From assembly GCA_947493255.1 (NCBI GenBank), contig CANLQK010000001.1, forward strand, positions 310,001 to 374,000: DNA of 64,000 nucleotides, in the 5' to 3' direction. Positions 15,545 through 24,106 of this stretch are shown here, piece by piece. The notes under the pieces are model-generated. The model saw nothing but the letters and a program-made list of their open reading frames with translations, had not been told where the DNA came from and did not search any database. Each line of letters starts with the position of its first letter. Position 1 is the stretch's first letter. Origin of the DNA: an uncultured Paracoccaceae bacterium. Its GTDB lineage: Bacteria > Pseudomonadota > Alphaproteobacteria > Rhodobacterales > Rhodobacteraceae. Made by a program: the position numbers and the translations under genes.

Positions 15545-17155
15545 TTAGGCGGCGTCGCGGTAGCTGTCCTCGGTTGGGGTTTCGGGTAATTCTGGGCTCA
15601 TCGTCCGAGAATGGATTTGGTCACATAGGCCGCAAAAAATCTGTGCATCTGGGCAAGTGAGTGCGTCCATGACTGTGCCAATTCCCGAGGACGCTAAGTC
15701 CTGACGGCTTCGATGGGTATCCTCGGAAGACCCACTATAAGGAACAACTTGCAAAACAGTGGCCTCTTCAAGCCACTGTTTTGTTTCAAACAAAAGGTTT
15801 TGGCCAGAGACAGAAATGTTCGAGGTAACAATATCAAGGAGCTGCCGTCTTTCGGATGAATTGGCCATGATGTACGTAGAAACAAGGTTTTTGAGATGTT
15901 CGAGGATTTTTGCAACATGGGTTAGGATTTCGTCCTCTGACTGTGAGTTTTCCGCAGTTTGGACTAATCGAGTTTCCCGAACCAACAACTCCTCTTGTTT
16001 GGCTTGCAGGGCTTCTTTGTCGATGAGCCCTGACACATAGGCGTCTGTCAGTCGGTACTTTTCTTCACACAGGCGCGCCCGTTGGATTCCGATTGGCTCT
16101 GTGTTCCGTTTGTGTGCCTTCTTTGCCATCGATTGTTCAATCATCGCTTCGAGCTGATTGGCGGCCTCTGCGGACAATTCTCGGCCTCGTAGAGTGGCCA
16201 TTAGTGCTTCATCGATACGTTCCTCTCGCAATCCCTTGGTTGGACAAGTTTTGGTGTGGCATCGGTAGTAAGTATGCCCACGCTGTCGCTCACCAATCAG
16301 TCTTTTTTCGCATCCAGCACACCGGACCATTTTTCGAAAAACCAGATTGTGCTTTGTTTTCTTTCGATTGGTTCGTCCTTGCCGGATATCTTGGACTTTT
16401 TCGAACAGATGCGCGGAGATAATAGGTTCATGGACACCGTCGCCAAGGTATCCAGTGGTCCAGACCTTTATCATGCCAACGTAGAATGGGTCACGCAACA
16501 CGCGGTCAATCTTGGATTTGTAGATTTTGCCGCCATATTTACTTCGCAAACCACGTTCGAACATTTCGTCGGCGAGCATTTCCATTGAATACTGGCCTGT
16601 AGCGTAGAGCTCGAAGAGCTCAGCGATTTTAGGGCCACGTTCAGGGCAAATGGTCTTCGCTTTGCCTCCACCGTTGTCGAGGTAACCTAAAGGAGCTTTG
16701 AGAGGGTACAGACCCTGCTTGAGGCGTGCATTGAAGCCTTTCTCCCGCTCTTCGTTGAGGTTGCGCACATAGTCCTCTGCCAAAACGGCCAGCATTCCGG
16801 CAGTCAGGCGTCCCGACCGAGTTGTGAGGTCGAGGCTGTCGGCGGCAAACCGAACATCGACACCGCTGTCGAGCAAATCGTTCACTGTCGCCCAATCCCG
16901 CATGTTCCGCGCTGAACGGTCAATTTTGTGGATTAGAACCCCTGTGGCTTCGTTAGCTTTTAGAGATTTGACCAGTTTGTTAAATTGAGGGCGTCCGCTT
17001 TTGGCCGCTGTTTCTTTTTCAGTGAACCATGTCGAGATTTGCAGGCCATGACGGGCGGCATATTGTGTGATGGCGTCTCTTTGAGCTTCTAATGAAGCGC
17101 CTTCACCCTGTTTTACGGTGGATACCCGAACATAGGCAAAATATTGATTTTTCAT
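15545..17155 (-). CDS. Large serine recombinase
   Basis: A 536-aa serine recombinase. The N-terminal resolvase domain has S12 (YVRVST) and the arginine motif HKIDRSARN. The recombinase domain follows (FNARLKQGLYPLKAPLGYLD), then a zinc ribbon (CAGCEKRL and the pair C-x-T-K-T-C), a coiled-coil segment around residues 380-450 and a short tail. Such enzymes integrate, excise or invert DNA between unlike att sites. The element already has its own tyrosine integrase at the right end, so this one may be cargo from a nested element or act on an internal site. A 17-bp inverted repeat lies upstream (17357-17409). Confidence 0.9.
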   Translation of the reverse strand: MKNQYFAYVRVSTVKQGEGASLEAQRDAITQYAARHGLQISTWFTEKETAAKSGRPQFNKLVKSLKANEATGVLIHKIDRSARNMRDWATVNDLLDSGVDVRFAADSLDLTTRSGRLTAGMLAVLAEDYVRNLNEEREKGFNARLKQGLYPLKAPLGYLDNGGGKAKTICPERGPKIAELFELYATGQYSMEMLADEMFERGLRSKYGGKIYKSKIDRVLRDPFYVGMIKVWTTGYLGDGVHEPIISAHLFEKVQDIRQGRTNRKKTKHNLVFRKMVRCAGCEKRLIGERQRGHTYYRCHTKTCPTKGLREERIDEALMATLRGRELSAEAANQLEAMIEQSMAKKAHKRNTEPIGIQRARLCEEKYRLTDAYVSGLIDKEALQAKQEELLVRETRLVQTAENSQSEDEILTHVAKILEHLKNLVSTYIMANSSERRQLLDIVTSNISVSGQNLLFETKQWLEEATVLQVVPYSGSSEDTHRSRQDLASSGIGTVMDALTCPDAQIFCGLCDQIHSRTMSPELPETPTEDSYRDAA

Positions 17156-17159
17156 ACAT

Positions 17160-17297
17160 TTATTGATTAGGGTCTGAATCTAACAAATTCTCGTCAAGAG
17201 TCGAATCTGGCTCAAGCCACGGCCAAGAGCCTTCGCGTTCCATGCGGTCAAAGATTCGCTGGCAAAGACTAAGGTATTGTTGGAAATCATCATTCAT
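17160..17297 (-). CDS. Small acidic protein ahead of serine recombinase
   Basis: A predicted 45-aa protein (MNDDFQQYLSLCQRIFDRME onward, ending in LLDSDPNQ), rich in Asp and Glu. It ends 4 nt before the recombinase start, which suggests translational coupling. The start is taken at ATG 17297; an upstream in-frame extension looks less likely. The ribosome site is weak. It may be a recombinase cofactor, but no family is recognised and the call rests on position and a protein-like composition. Confidence 0.4.
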   Translation of the reverse strand: MNDDFQQYLSLCQRIFDRMEREGSWPWLEPDSTLDENLLDSDPNQ

Positions 17298-17356
17298 ATG
17301 CGTCCATGATACCGACAGGATGGCATGTTTGTAGACGGTCTGATTTGCAGAAATAA

Positions 17357-17409
17357 GAAAACAGCATGACCCCGTAGACCTCACATATCGAAGGGGTCCT
17401 GCTGTTTTC
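17357..17409. repeat. 17-bp inverted repeat (one mismatch) upstream of serine recombinase
   Basis: The left arm 17357-17373 begins GAAAACAGCA and ends GACCCC. Its mate, 17393-17409, pairs at 16 of 17 positions across a 19-nt loop. It lies about 60 bp upstream of the small acidic gene, so it could be an operator, a recombination site, or a hairpin ending rightward readthrough. Confidence 0.55.
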
Positions 17410-17523
17410 GGGATGGTAAATGCTGAGGTCTAGTATGGGCTTTTGGCTGTGATAATCTTCTGTTTCAACAGGGGTATGTGGGTTGCATCGACGTGATGTC
17501 TGTTGATGTTCGACTGCTCAGAG

Positions 17524-17550
17524 AGGGATGGTTTCACCATCCCTTTTGCT
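17524..17550 (+). terminator. Rho-independent terminator-like hairpin
   Basis: Stem AGGGATGG (17524-17531) with CCATCCCT (17537-17544), a 5-nt loop, then TTTTGCTTTG. The stem extends one pair (T-A). It lies in a 420-bp region (17298-17720) with no plausible gene, between the divergent recombinase and HTH genes. What it terminates on the plus strand is unclear. Confidence 0.55.
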
Positions 17551-17720
17551 TTGTCTCATTCGCTCTGTAAGCAATCGAACAATGTGCATACATGGGATGC
17601 GACGAGTTGCAGAAAACGGCATATCACTAGGTCTAGTTGGGATTGCTGGTGACAGGGTAAGATTGGCAACGCACTCTGCGCAGAGTAGCGATTACTAAAC
17701 CCCTTAAACAGAAGTGAAAT

Positions 17721-18074
17721 ATGAAAGAAGACCTTGCTCTGGACCTTCGGGTATCCAGACGAAGGGCTGGTTTGTCAGGTTCTGACTTGGCACATCTTTT
17801 GGGCTGCACACAGGAACGTATCAGCAAGCTCGAGAATGCACGGGCACGGATATCAGAAGATGAGTTTCTCATCCTTGGTCTGGTCTATGCCGATGTTGTG
17901 GCGTGGCCTGAGAGGATGCTGCAAACCATCCTGCCAGTTCTCAAGGAACGCTTGGCGGACATGCCAGACGAACCAACCCAATGGGCTCATGCCCATGACT
18001 TACGACTTGAGACGCTCAATAGCCTCGCCAGTCGATTACAAAACCTAATCTCTCCCAACTATGAAACATCCTAA
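17721..18074 (+). CDS. XRE-family HTH regulator
   Basis: A 117-aa protein with a Cro/C1-type helix-turn-helix at residues 7-62 (VSRRRAGLSGSDLAHLLGCT, then ERISKLENARARISEDEF). The C-terminal half is helical and may dimerise. ATG 17721 follows CAGAAGTGAAAT, a weak ribosome site. Its last 14 nt overlap the next gene, a RuvC-like protein, so the two are translated together. It probably represses this or the divergent recombinase operon, as is common in integrative elements. Confidence 0.78.
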   Translation: MKEDLALDLRVSRRRAGLSGSDLAHLLGCTQERISKLENARARISEDEFLILGLVYADVVAWPERMLQTILPVLKERLADMPDEPTQWAHAHDLRLETLNSLASRLQNLISPNYETS

Positions 18075-18510
18075 CACCCTATCAATCGCCGTGGCTTCTG
18101 GCCGTATCGGCTATGTCTACCTGTCTGATGGGGAAGTCCGCGACTGGGGTATCTCCAATGTTGCCGCCAAGTCATCTGAGGCGGCCAAGTCCAAAACGGA
18201 TTTTTTGATTGAGAACTATCGCCCCGACCTGATTGTGACTGAAAAGCTGTCGCCCCATACCCGAAAGTCAGGCCAAACCATCGGTAACGTGCAAGCGGTG
18301 CAAGAGGCTGCAATCGCATCTGACGCCCAACACATCGCGGTGGAACACATCCAGCACCATGCCAACAAATATCTTGAGATGAACGAACTGGCGCAACGGC
18401 ATCCAGTCCTTGCCTCATGGCTGCCTGCCAAACGCAAGCTCTGGGAAAGCGAAGACCGCCGCGCAAGCATCTGGGAAGCATTGGCTTTGGTGGAGCAGGC
18501 TGACCTGTAA
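18061..18510 (+). CDS. RuvC-like (RNase H fold) protein, probably degenerate
   Basis: A 149-aa protein. The opening beta-hairpin (LSIAVASGRIGYVYLSDGE), central strand YRPDLIVTEKL with a glutamate, helix QTIGNVQAVQEAA and terminal helix DRRASIWEALALVE match the order of RuvC-type resolvases. The first catalytic aspartate (the D of IDPG in RuvC) is replaced in IAVASG, and the last acidic residue is a glutamate (WEALAL). It may be catalytically altered or a DNA-binding relic. The start overlaps the HTH gene by 14 nt. The family call is by eye and moderate. Confidence 0.5.
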   Translation: MKHPNTLSIAVASGRIGYVYLSDGEVRDWGISNVAAKSSEAAKSKTDFLIENYRPDLIVTEKLSPHTRKSGQTIGNVQAVQEAAIASDAQHIAVEHIQHHANKYLEMNELAQRHPVLASWLPAKRKLWESEDRRASIWEALALVEQADL

Positions 18511-18596
18511 CACAGCCTCAGAGGAGGCTGACAAACCTCCTCTGTTTGCTGGCGCATCCGAAATGGTTCGGCTGCGCCTCAAGCAGAGGAAAGACT

Positions 18597-18959
18597 ATGA
18601 CTGACAAAACAAAGACCATTCGTTCTTTAAACGACCGCTTTCGCCAAGCCATCCCAAGTGCGTTAGACGTGCCAGGGCGGGTTGTCATGACCCAAGGGAT
18701 ACAGGCCTTGTGTGATACCGAAGCCGAACCTGCCCTATATCTGGGCCACCTGTTCAAGCTCATCCGTGAATTCGATAACTTTGATGCGAACAACGACCCG
18801 CATGGTGAACATGACTTCGGGGCCTTCGATTTCAGAGGAGAGAAGTGCTTCTGGAAAATCGACTACTACGCGCCTGACTTACAGTGGGGGTCAGAAGACC
18901 CAACGGACCCTGCAAAGACGATGCGAGTCCTGACCTTGATGTTGGCCAGCGAGTACTAA
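18597..18959 (+). CDS. DUF3768 domain protein
   Basis: A 120-aa protein starting at ATG 18597 behind AGAGGAAAGACT. The sequence GRVVMTQGIQAL, then DNFDANNDPHGEHDFGAFDF and KIDYYAPDLQWGSEDP match the DUF3768 family, which is frequent on alphaproteobacterial plasmids and integrative elements and has no assigned function. The conserved D, H and F residues of the central block are present. It is followed by a good rho-independent terminator and probably ends the HTH/RuvC-like transcript. Confidence 0.85.
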   Translation: MTDKTKTIRSLNDRFRQAIPSALDVPGRVVMTQGIQALCDTEAEPALYLGHLFKLIREFDNFDANNDPHGEHDFGAFDFRGEKCFWKIDYYAPDLQWGSEDPTDPAKTMRVLTLMLASEY

Positions 18960-18964
18960 AAGCT

Positions 18965-18996
18965 AACCCTTCGGAAATTGCGAAGGGTTTTGTTTT
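18965..18996 (+). terminator. Rho-independent terminator after DUF3768 gene
   Basis: A 9-bp stem (AACCCTTCG 18965-18973, CGAAGGGTT 18981-18989) with a 7-nt loop, followed by TTGTTTT. It lies 6 bp after the DUF3768 stop at 18959. Confidence 0.85.
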
Positions 18997-19142
18997 AGCG
19001 CCGCTCGCTCAAGTTCTTTCGAGCCAAATTTTACCAATTTTTACAACGGGATAAGCGCACAGGAAGTTGCGTATCAACGATTTTTACGTGATGGCGCCAA
19101 CCGCCGCTGCAAGGAAAATTTTCTTGAGGGTCGGCAGTTGCG

Positions 19143-20264
19143 TTAAGCATAGTGAATCTCTAGCGGTAACCAGCGTTCTTTTTGCAGGAATGCCACAGGC
19201 GATAGGTAGCAGGACTCGAGCACATAATTTCTATGAGAAGTATGCCAAATGACAGTAATGTGCTTGCCTTCAAAGTCCCTAGTGTACATGTTTTTACAAG
19301 CTTGTTTTTCAGACCACTGACCTCCATTGAACTGCGCGCTGGACCAATTTAACGGATTTTCAGGGTGGTCAAACATTGGTGCGCCGATTTGGGTGCGAAC
19401 CAATTCATCCACTTCGAACCTAGTCAACTCATTTTTTGACGTCGCAAATTCATGTCGCCCCTCCATTTTAATCGGCTGAAAAGTCAGGCCTTTTAAGCAA
19501 GGGTTATCAAAATGGCGGTCATATATTGCGCCTAGTTTATCATCATTGATGCCTCTGGCTATGACTGAGACAAGAACATAACCGAGTTCGCTGTATTCAC
19601 ATGCTTCAATGGCTCTTTCGCGCTGCGGAGCATCCATTTGTTGTGTACGAAGTTTGTGTATGTCTGCCGTATCAGTGGAGTCAAACTGTAGATAAACGGT
19701 CAAATTCGCGTCGGCTTCTTGCAATGCTCGCGCATAAGATTTGTCTCGGGATATCTTTATTCCGTTGGTAATGAGGTAAATTGGGTTCGGGAGCGAACTA
19801 AGTTGAGAAACAATTTCAATCAGGTTTTTGTGGAGCGTCGGTTCACCACCGCTCAACATAATCGGAGCGTTGCTGCATGAGCGCGAAAAATGTCTTGCAG
19901 CCTCGTAAATTTCCTCAACTGACCTTTGATTTCCAGTCCCCGGTAGTGAATTGGCAATACAAGTCGCGCATTTCACCTCACACTCGTCAATAACCTCGAC
20001 AATGCCGCATGCGGGAGCGCTCACTGATACGTCACGAATATCCCACCCTATGCCGTCAGGGATTGTGGTTGAGTGGCCAGCTCTTGCCTCGAAGGCATAG
20101 AGCGACTTCAAAGCAGCTTTTGTCGCTTCGCCCATATATTCTCGACCTGCGGCGGTTTCTAAGAAAATCTTGTTTTCCCAACAAGTTAAGCTTGCCTCTT
20201 GCGTTCGCCAAGAAGCATCAATCGTACGACATAATATGTTGACTTCACCGCTCGAAGGATTCAT
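19143..20264 (-). CDS. Radical SAM protein, unknown substrate
   Basis: A 373-aa protein with the radical SAM cluster C95-x3-C99-x2-C102 (DECEVKCATCIANS) and the SAM-binding motif GGEP at 139-142 (IMLSGGEPTLHKN). A strand segment NPIYLITNGIKIS follows, as in the MoaA/PqqE/SkfB superfamily. The N-terminal 75 residues are unrelated to the core and the C-terminal third has only two cysteines, so no complete SPASM domain. It is not a viperin: the CNYxCxxC-type motif is absent. It is divergent from cutA by 34 bp, so the two probably share a control region. Peptide or small-molecule modification are both possible. Confidence 0.88.
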   Translation of the reverse strand: MNPSSGEVNILCRTIDASWRTQEASLTCWENKIFLETAAGREYMGEATKAALKSLYAFEARAGHSTTIPDGIGWDIRDVSVSAPACGIVEVIDECEVKCATCIANSLPGTGNQRSVEEIYEAARHFSRSCSNAPIMLSGGEPTLHKNLIEIVSQLSSLPNPIYLITNGIKISRDKSYARALQEADANLTVYLQFDSTDTADIHKLRTQQMDAPQRERAIEACEYSELGYVLVSVIARGINDDKLGAIYDRHFDNPCLKGLTFQPIKMEGRHEFATSKNELTRFEVDELVRTQIGAPMFDHPENPLNWSSAQFNGGQWSEKQACKNMYTRDFEGKHITVIWHTSHRNYVLESCYLSPVAFLQKERWLPLEIHYA

Positions 20265-20298
20265 TGATTTCTTACGTTTTGTATCTTATTATCTAACC

Positions 20299-20634
20299 AT
20301 GACATCAAACCCTGATAAACCCGACGCCGCAATAGTTGTTACAACTGCAGGCGGAAAAGATGAAGCAAAAAAGCTGGCCGAAGGTCTACTGACAGCAAAG
20401 CTGGCTGCTTGTATTCAATTTATTCCAATTGAGAGTTACTTTTTCTGGGAAGGTGAGGTGCAGAACGAGGGCGAAATTTTGTTGCTCATTAAGTGCCGAG
20501 AAACCGACTATCAAGAAATCCAGACGAAAATCTCAGAGCTGCACTCATACGACGTGCCTGAGATTTTGAAAGTTGATGTAGACGCGGGCCTGCCTGCTTA
20601 CACAGGGTGGATTACTGAAGTTACATCGAGGTAG
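20299..20634 (+). CDS. cutA: CutA-family protein
   Basis: A 111-aa protein starting at ATG 20299, covering the entire CutA1 fold: AKKLAEGLLTAKLAACIQF, then ESYFFWEGEVQNEGEILLLI and HSYDVPEILKVDVDAGLPAY. CutA1 forms trimers with a PII-like ferredoxin fold. E. coli CutA is linked to copper tolerance, but its general role is open. Unlike housekeeping cutA it sits inside an integrative element, 2 nt before a membrane-anchored protein and divergent from a radical SAM gene. A sensor or adaptor role in that cassette is an inference. Confidence 0.88.
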   Translation: MTSNPDKPDAAIVVTTAGGKDEAKKLAEGLLTAKLAACIQFIPIESYFFWEGEVQNEGEILLLIKCRETDYQEIQTKISELHSYDVPEILKVDVDAGLPAYTGWITEVTSR

Positions 20635-20636
20635 CC

Positions 20637-21272
20637 ATGCAGAGTGTCCTAGCGTGGCTTTCAACTCAACTACAAACACTATTGAATCTTCTGAACGGCA
20701 ATCCGGTTTTGCTGGCGGTAGTCTCTCTCGTCGTCGGACTTTTGATTGGCGAAGGAATTCGATTTGCTCGCGAGCGTCTGTCAATTCGGAAGGAACTGAA
20801 AGCCAATCAAGACATCAGTCTTGAGGGAACGGACTGGATTGCATTGTGGCAAGCTGCAGCCGACGGAGAGTTAGCGCCAAACTTTGAAAATATAACCATT
20901 AAGCAAAGTGGCTCCCAAGTCTGGATGTGGAATGAAGAAGCCTCCCCAGACAATCCAAAGGGCGGGTACAAGTGGAAGGGTAAATTGGAGTTTTCGCATG
21001 GCGAGACCCTAATGGGAAAATATTACGCCGCTAAAGAAGAGAACAGTACGAGTCGTGGCATCATGTACTTTACTTACGATGCATCACGGAAAATATTTCT
21101 CGGACGATGGGTTGGAAAGGCAATTGATGGACCCTTCAGTAGCGGTTTCGTGGTGATTACTAAGTCACGCGAAGACTCGCAAAGCCGCCTTGATGCGCTG
21201 CTTGACAGAGCTGGAAAACACCCCGTTAACATTATTTCTATGGATTTCCTGAAACCAGACAAGGTTGCATGA
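20637..21272 (+). CDS. Membrane-anchored beta-rich protein, candidate effector
   Basis: A 211-aa protein, 2 nt after cutA. An N-terminal hydrophobic helix at about residues 22-42 (NPVLLAVVSLVVGLLIGEGI) is followed by a basic segment and then a globular domain. The latter has alternating strands with glycines and aromatic residues (YKWKGKLEFSHGETLMGKYY, then RGIMYFTYDASRKIFLGRWVG, then SSGFVVITKSR), suggesting a small lipocalin-like beta barrel. The arrangement recalls Cap15-type membrane beta-barrel effectors of CBASS, but I see no direct family match. Coupling to cutA suggests one complex. Confidence 0.6.
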   Translation: MQSVLAWLSTQLQTLLNLLNGNPVLLAVVSLVVGLLIGEGIRFARERLSIRKELKANQDISLEGTDWIALWQAAADGELAPNFENITIKQSGSQVWMWNEEASPDNPKGGYKWKGKLEFSHGETLMGKYYAAKEENSTSRGIMYFTYDASRKIFLGRWVGKAIDGPFSSGFVVITKSREDSQSRLDALLDRAGKHPVNIISMDFLKPDKVA

Positions 21273-21274
21273 TG

Positions 21275-22057
21275 CTAATTCCAGCATTTTAGAACCATCG
21301 GCGCTCTCAACCCCAAGTGTTCCCTGTAGTTCCCGTGACCAATGTAAACGTCATACATCGCCTTCATCCGTTCCACTGACTTGCGGTCCTGCTTGCTGGT
21401 CTTGGGGTTTGTGCCGCGCTCCACTTCAACGACATAGAAGCGATAGCGCGGCCCATCATCAGTCAAATATTCAATGCCGTAGAGCTGGTCAGGGATGAGG
21501 TCGCGGGTCAGGGTTTTGCCCGTGCTGGGGTCTTTGAAGGTGACGGGGTATCGCAGCTTGGTTTGAGCGCGTTCCAGTACCTTCCAGCCTTGGATGTAGT
21601 TCTGGTCTGGACGGTTGAGGCAGTCGATTTCTACGCCAGCGGTTACTTTGGCTACTTCGCGTTGGTGCCAGAACGGTCCACCAGCCTTGTGGACCCAGTC
21701 TGACCACATATCAGCTTCCTTGAGGGCCCGTTCGCCCGCTTTGGTCAGTAGGTAGATGAGTTCGTTGTAACGGGCATCAATGGTCTCAAATTGCTGGGGT
21801 GGCCGCGTGAGATATGAGGCCTCGTGCGGCGTATCTACTTCATTGAACAAATCCGTCAGACGGTTTTGAGCGCGACCTTTGTTTTGAGCGTCACCGCCTG
21901 AGAACGCTAAGAGCTCGCTCGTTGAAAGCGAGCCATGATGATGAATTGCCTGCATCCACAATAGGTCACGTTTGGTCAAACGTATGCGCTTGCCCGTTGA
22001 CTGGGGCTTCATGCGATTGCGACGCCCAAGTTTATCTTGTGCCTTACGTTCTACCAT
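21275..22057 (-). CDS. Replication-relaxation (Replic_Relax) family protein
   Basis: A 260-aa protein starting at ATG 22057, which shares one base with the upstream ATPase stop (TAATG). The N-terminal winged-helix part (LTKRDLLWMQAIHHHGSLST, then LLAFSGGDAQNKGRAQNRL) is followed by the domain with PDQLYGIEY and FYVVEVERGTNP. This PD...ExERGT pattern is typical of Replic_Relax proteins of conjugative and mobilisable elements, and recalls a PD-(D/E)xK nuclease-like core. It is third in an operon with a membrane protein and a coupling-type ATPase, so a DNA-binding role at transfer or replication is likely. Confidence 0.78.
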   Translation of the reverse strand: MVERKAQDKLGRRNRMKPQSTGKRIRLTKRDLLWMQAIHHHGSLSTSELLAFSGGDAQNKGRAQNRLTDLFNEVDTPHEASYLTRPPQQFETIDARYNELIYLLTKAGERALKEADMWSDWVHKAGGPFWHQREVAKVTAGVEIDCLNRPDQNYIQGWKVLERAQTKLRYPVTFKDPSTGKTLTRDLIPDQLYGIEYLTDDGPRYRFYVVEVERGTNPKTSKQDRKSVERMKAMYDVYIGHGNYREHLGLRAPMVLKCWN

Positions 22058-24105
22058 TACCAATACGGCGTCGGTGCATCTGAGTGCTTGCGTGGATCTT
22101 CGTCAACTTTGTCTGGTTCACCCAAATCAGCATAATGGTTGGCATAGTCGCGACGCATCTTGTCTTGAAGCATTGCACGTTCATGTGGGCCCATCCGCGG
22201 CAAGGCTTCTAAGAAACCAAATGGAAATTGCATCGGCACGGCTTGCTGCGTCACGCCTCGGATATGAGCGGCGAAAGACCCTTTGCCCTGCGCTTCAATC
22301 AAAGGTGGGTCACAATACATCTGACCCGACAGTGTTCGGGCGTCCTTTGCCGATACGCCACCTGCAAACTTGATGGATGTATTGGCAGCAAAGGCGTCTT
22401 GCAGGGCGGGGCTGAGCTGACCCATGTACTGATGAGCCAAGACCATGCCGACGTTGTACTTCCGTGCTTGAGACAGAATAAGGCCCACATTGCGGTCGAG
22501 ATAGTCTGCGGCCTCGTCGATGTAGACCATCGTGGGCAGTCGTTGGGCCTCGGACAGTACAGCGCGTTCTTGGGCGGCTTGAGCGATGAAGGCGATGAAG
22601 AAGCGGCCAAAGATTTCTGTGCCGCTCTCTTTCAAGAGGTCTTTGGCCGTATTGATGAGGATAACTTTGCCTGCGTTCATTTCTTGGAACAAATCGAGCT
22701 TGGACTGCGGGTGGGAGAACATACGTTCAAAGGTCTGGTTCTCAAGGATGCCCCATAGGCGGCGTAGCACCTGTCGCTTAGTCTGTTCAAACTCTCGGCT
22801 AGAAAACTCGGTCTCAAAGAAATGCTTGGCGCTGCCTGATAGCTTGGCAATATCATCAGCAAACTTCACCTCGGCATTGGGTTCCATCAGCTCCCGCAGG
22901 GTGTGAATGGTCGCGTTCGGGATGTGCAGCATCAGCCGCGTGACATAGCGAAAGATGACTGATTGCTTTTGGGTCATCTGGGCGTCGAGCAAAGTCCCCA
23001 GAACAAAATCATAGAGCTCAAGGATGCTGTTTGTCAGCCGTTCGCGTTCAAGCGGCGCATAGCCTGATAGGCGGTCTTGGCCCACATCAAACAAGTTAAG
23101 GGACACGGGATATTCCACGTCCGTCGGGTCGATGATGACGATGCGGTCGTGGAGGGCTCCGCCCTCGGCAAAGACTGATAGGTTCGAGATATTGCGGATG
23201 AGGTCGCCTTGGGAGTCCAGCACCACGACTGACCGTTCACCACGGGTCACGGCTTCAATGTCTTGGGCAATGAGAAATTGCAGCGTCTGAGTTTTGCCGT
23301 GCCCTGAACCCGCAACGATGTGGTGGTGTTCAAAGCGGGCTGCGGTCGGGATTTCAAAATCTAGGTGACCGCCAAAGACATTGGCCAAGGGTGTGCCGCC
23401 CAAATATGTCTGCACCAGCTCATCGGGGTTTTGGATGTTTGAGTCTTCTGCATATTTGGGTGCACGAGAAAACACCTTGGGGTCATGGGGATTACCCCCT
23501 GAGGCCAAGATGAGCTTGGCTTCAAGGGTTGAGCGCAAATCCTTAAACACCAGTGGTTCATTCAGAGGCTTAGCAAAGGGCAGTTCGGAGCATTGGTGCA
23601 CCATGCTGCCGATGTCGGGGATGTGGTGGATGAGCTGGGAACGCACCCGAATGCCGCCTGCGCCATTGCTGTCAGGCACGGTGCCCCAAACACGACGCAG
23701 AATTTCGTAGCTCAAGTCGCCCAGTTGCGAGCGCACTGCATCGACCTGCGTAGCAAGTTGAAGCTGGCGTTCCACCACCTCGCGCACTTCCCACGTCTTG
23801 GCGGTCGGCAAAGGATGCTTGGTATCGACATAGGGCAAGTCAAAGACGCCCTCGTACTCAATGAGACCTGCCACCAGCCGAATAGTGGTTTCGACCTTCT
23901 TGGGGTCTTCTGTGACATTCAATGCCACCGTGACGGTCTGGGCGATGTCCCTTGCAAAGCGACCGCGCTCTTCAACCGAGAACACCCTTGCGGATTTCAG
24001 CTTGGTCTCAGCTTCTTCATACAGCTTGACCAACTCACTATGTTCGGACGGCTTGCCGATGCTGTTTACAAGCGCGTGGAAACGCGCTCCAAGATGCAAC
24101 GGCAT
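22057..24105 (-). CDS. HerA/TraD-like ATPase (coupling-protein type)
   Basis: A 682-aa P-loop ATPase. The start is ATG 24105, one base after the upstream stop (TGATATG). Walker A lies in HHHIVAGSGHGKTQTLQFLI, followed by VVVLDSQGDLIRNI; Walker B is PTMVYIDEAADYLDR, then KYNVGMVLAHQYMGQL, the TraD/HerA sensor region. The first 270 residues are helical and unrelated to the ATPase core. It has no transmembrane segment, but the preceding gene encodes a two-helix membrane protein, so together they look like a split VirD4. The protein ends with a basic tail. No type IV secretion partners are visible. Confidence 0.82.
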   Translation of the reverse strand: MPLHLGARFHALVNSIGKPSEHSELVKLYEEAETKLKSARVFSVEERGRFARDIAQTVTVALNVTEDPKKVETTIRLVAGLIEYEGVFDLPYVDTKHPLPTAKTWEVREVVERQLQLATQVDAVRSQLGDLSYEILRRVWGTVPDSNGAGGIRVRSQLIHHIPDIGSMVHQCSELPFAKPLNEPLVFKDLRSTLEAKLILASGGNPHDPKVFSRAPKYAEDSNIQNPDELVQTYLGGTPLANVFGGHLDFEIPTAARFEHHHIVAGSGHGKTQTLQFLIAQDIEAVTRGERSVVVLDSQGDLIRNISNLSVFAEGGALHDRIVIIDPTDVEYPVSLNLFDVGQDRLSGYAPLERERLTNSILELYDFVLGTLLDAQMTQKQSVIFRYVTRLMLHIPNATIHTLRELMEPNAEVKFADDIAKLSGSAKHFFETEFSSREFEQTKRQVLRRLWGILENQTFERMFSHPQSKLDLFQEMNAGKVILINTAKDLLKESGTEIFGRFFIAFIAQAAQERAVLSEAQRLPTMVYIDEAADYLDRNVGLILSQARKYNVGMVLAHQYMGQLSPALQDAFAANTSIKFAGGVSAKDARTLSGQMYCDPPLIEAQGKGSFAAHIRGVTQQAVPMQFPFGFLEALPRMGPHERAMLQDKMRRDYANHYADLGEPDKVDEDPRKHSDAPTPYW

Positions 24106-24106
24106 A

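Noticed and set aside
19143-20264. Radical SAM protein as a prokaryotic viperin
   Set aside because: The cysteine motif (CEVKCATC) and flanking residues do not match the viperin CNYKCxFC-type motif, and no nucleotide-kinase partner is adjacent.
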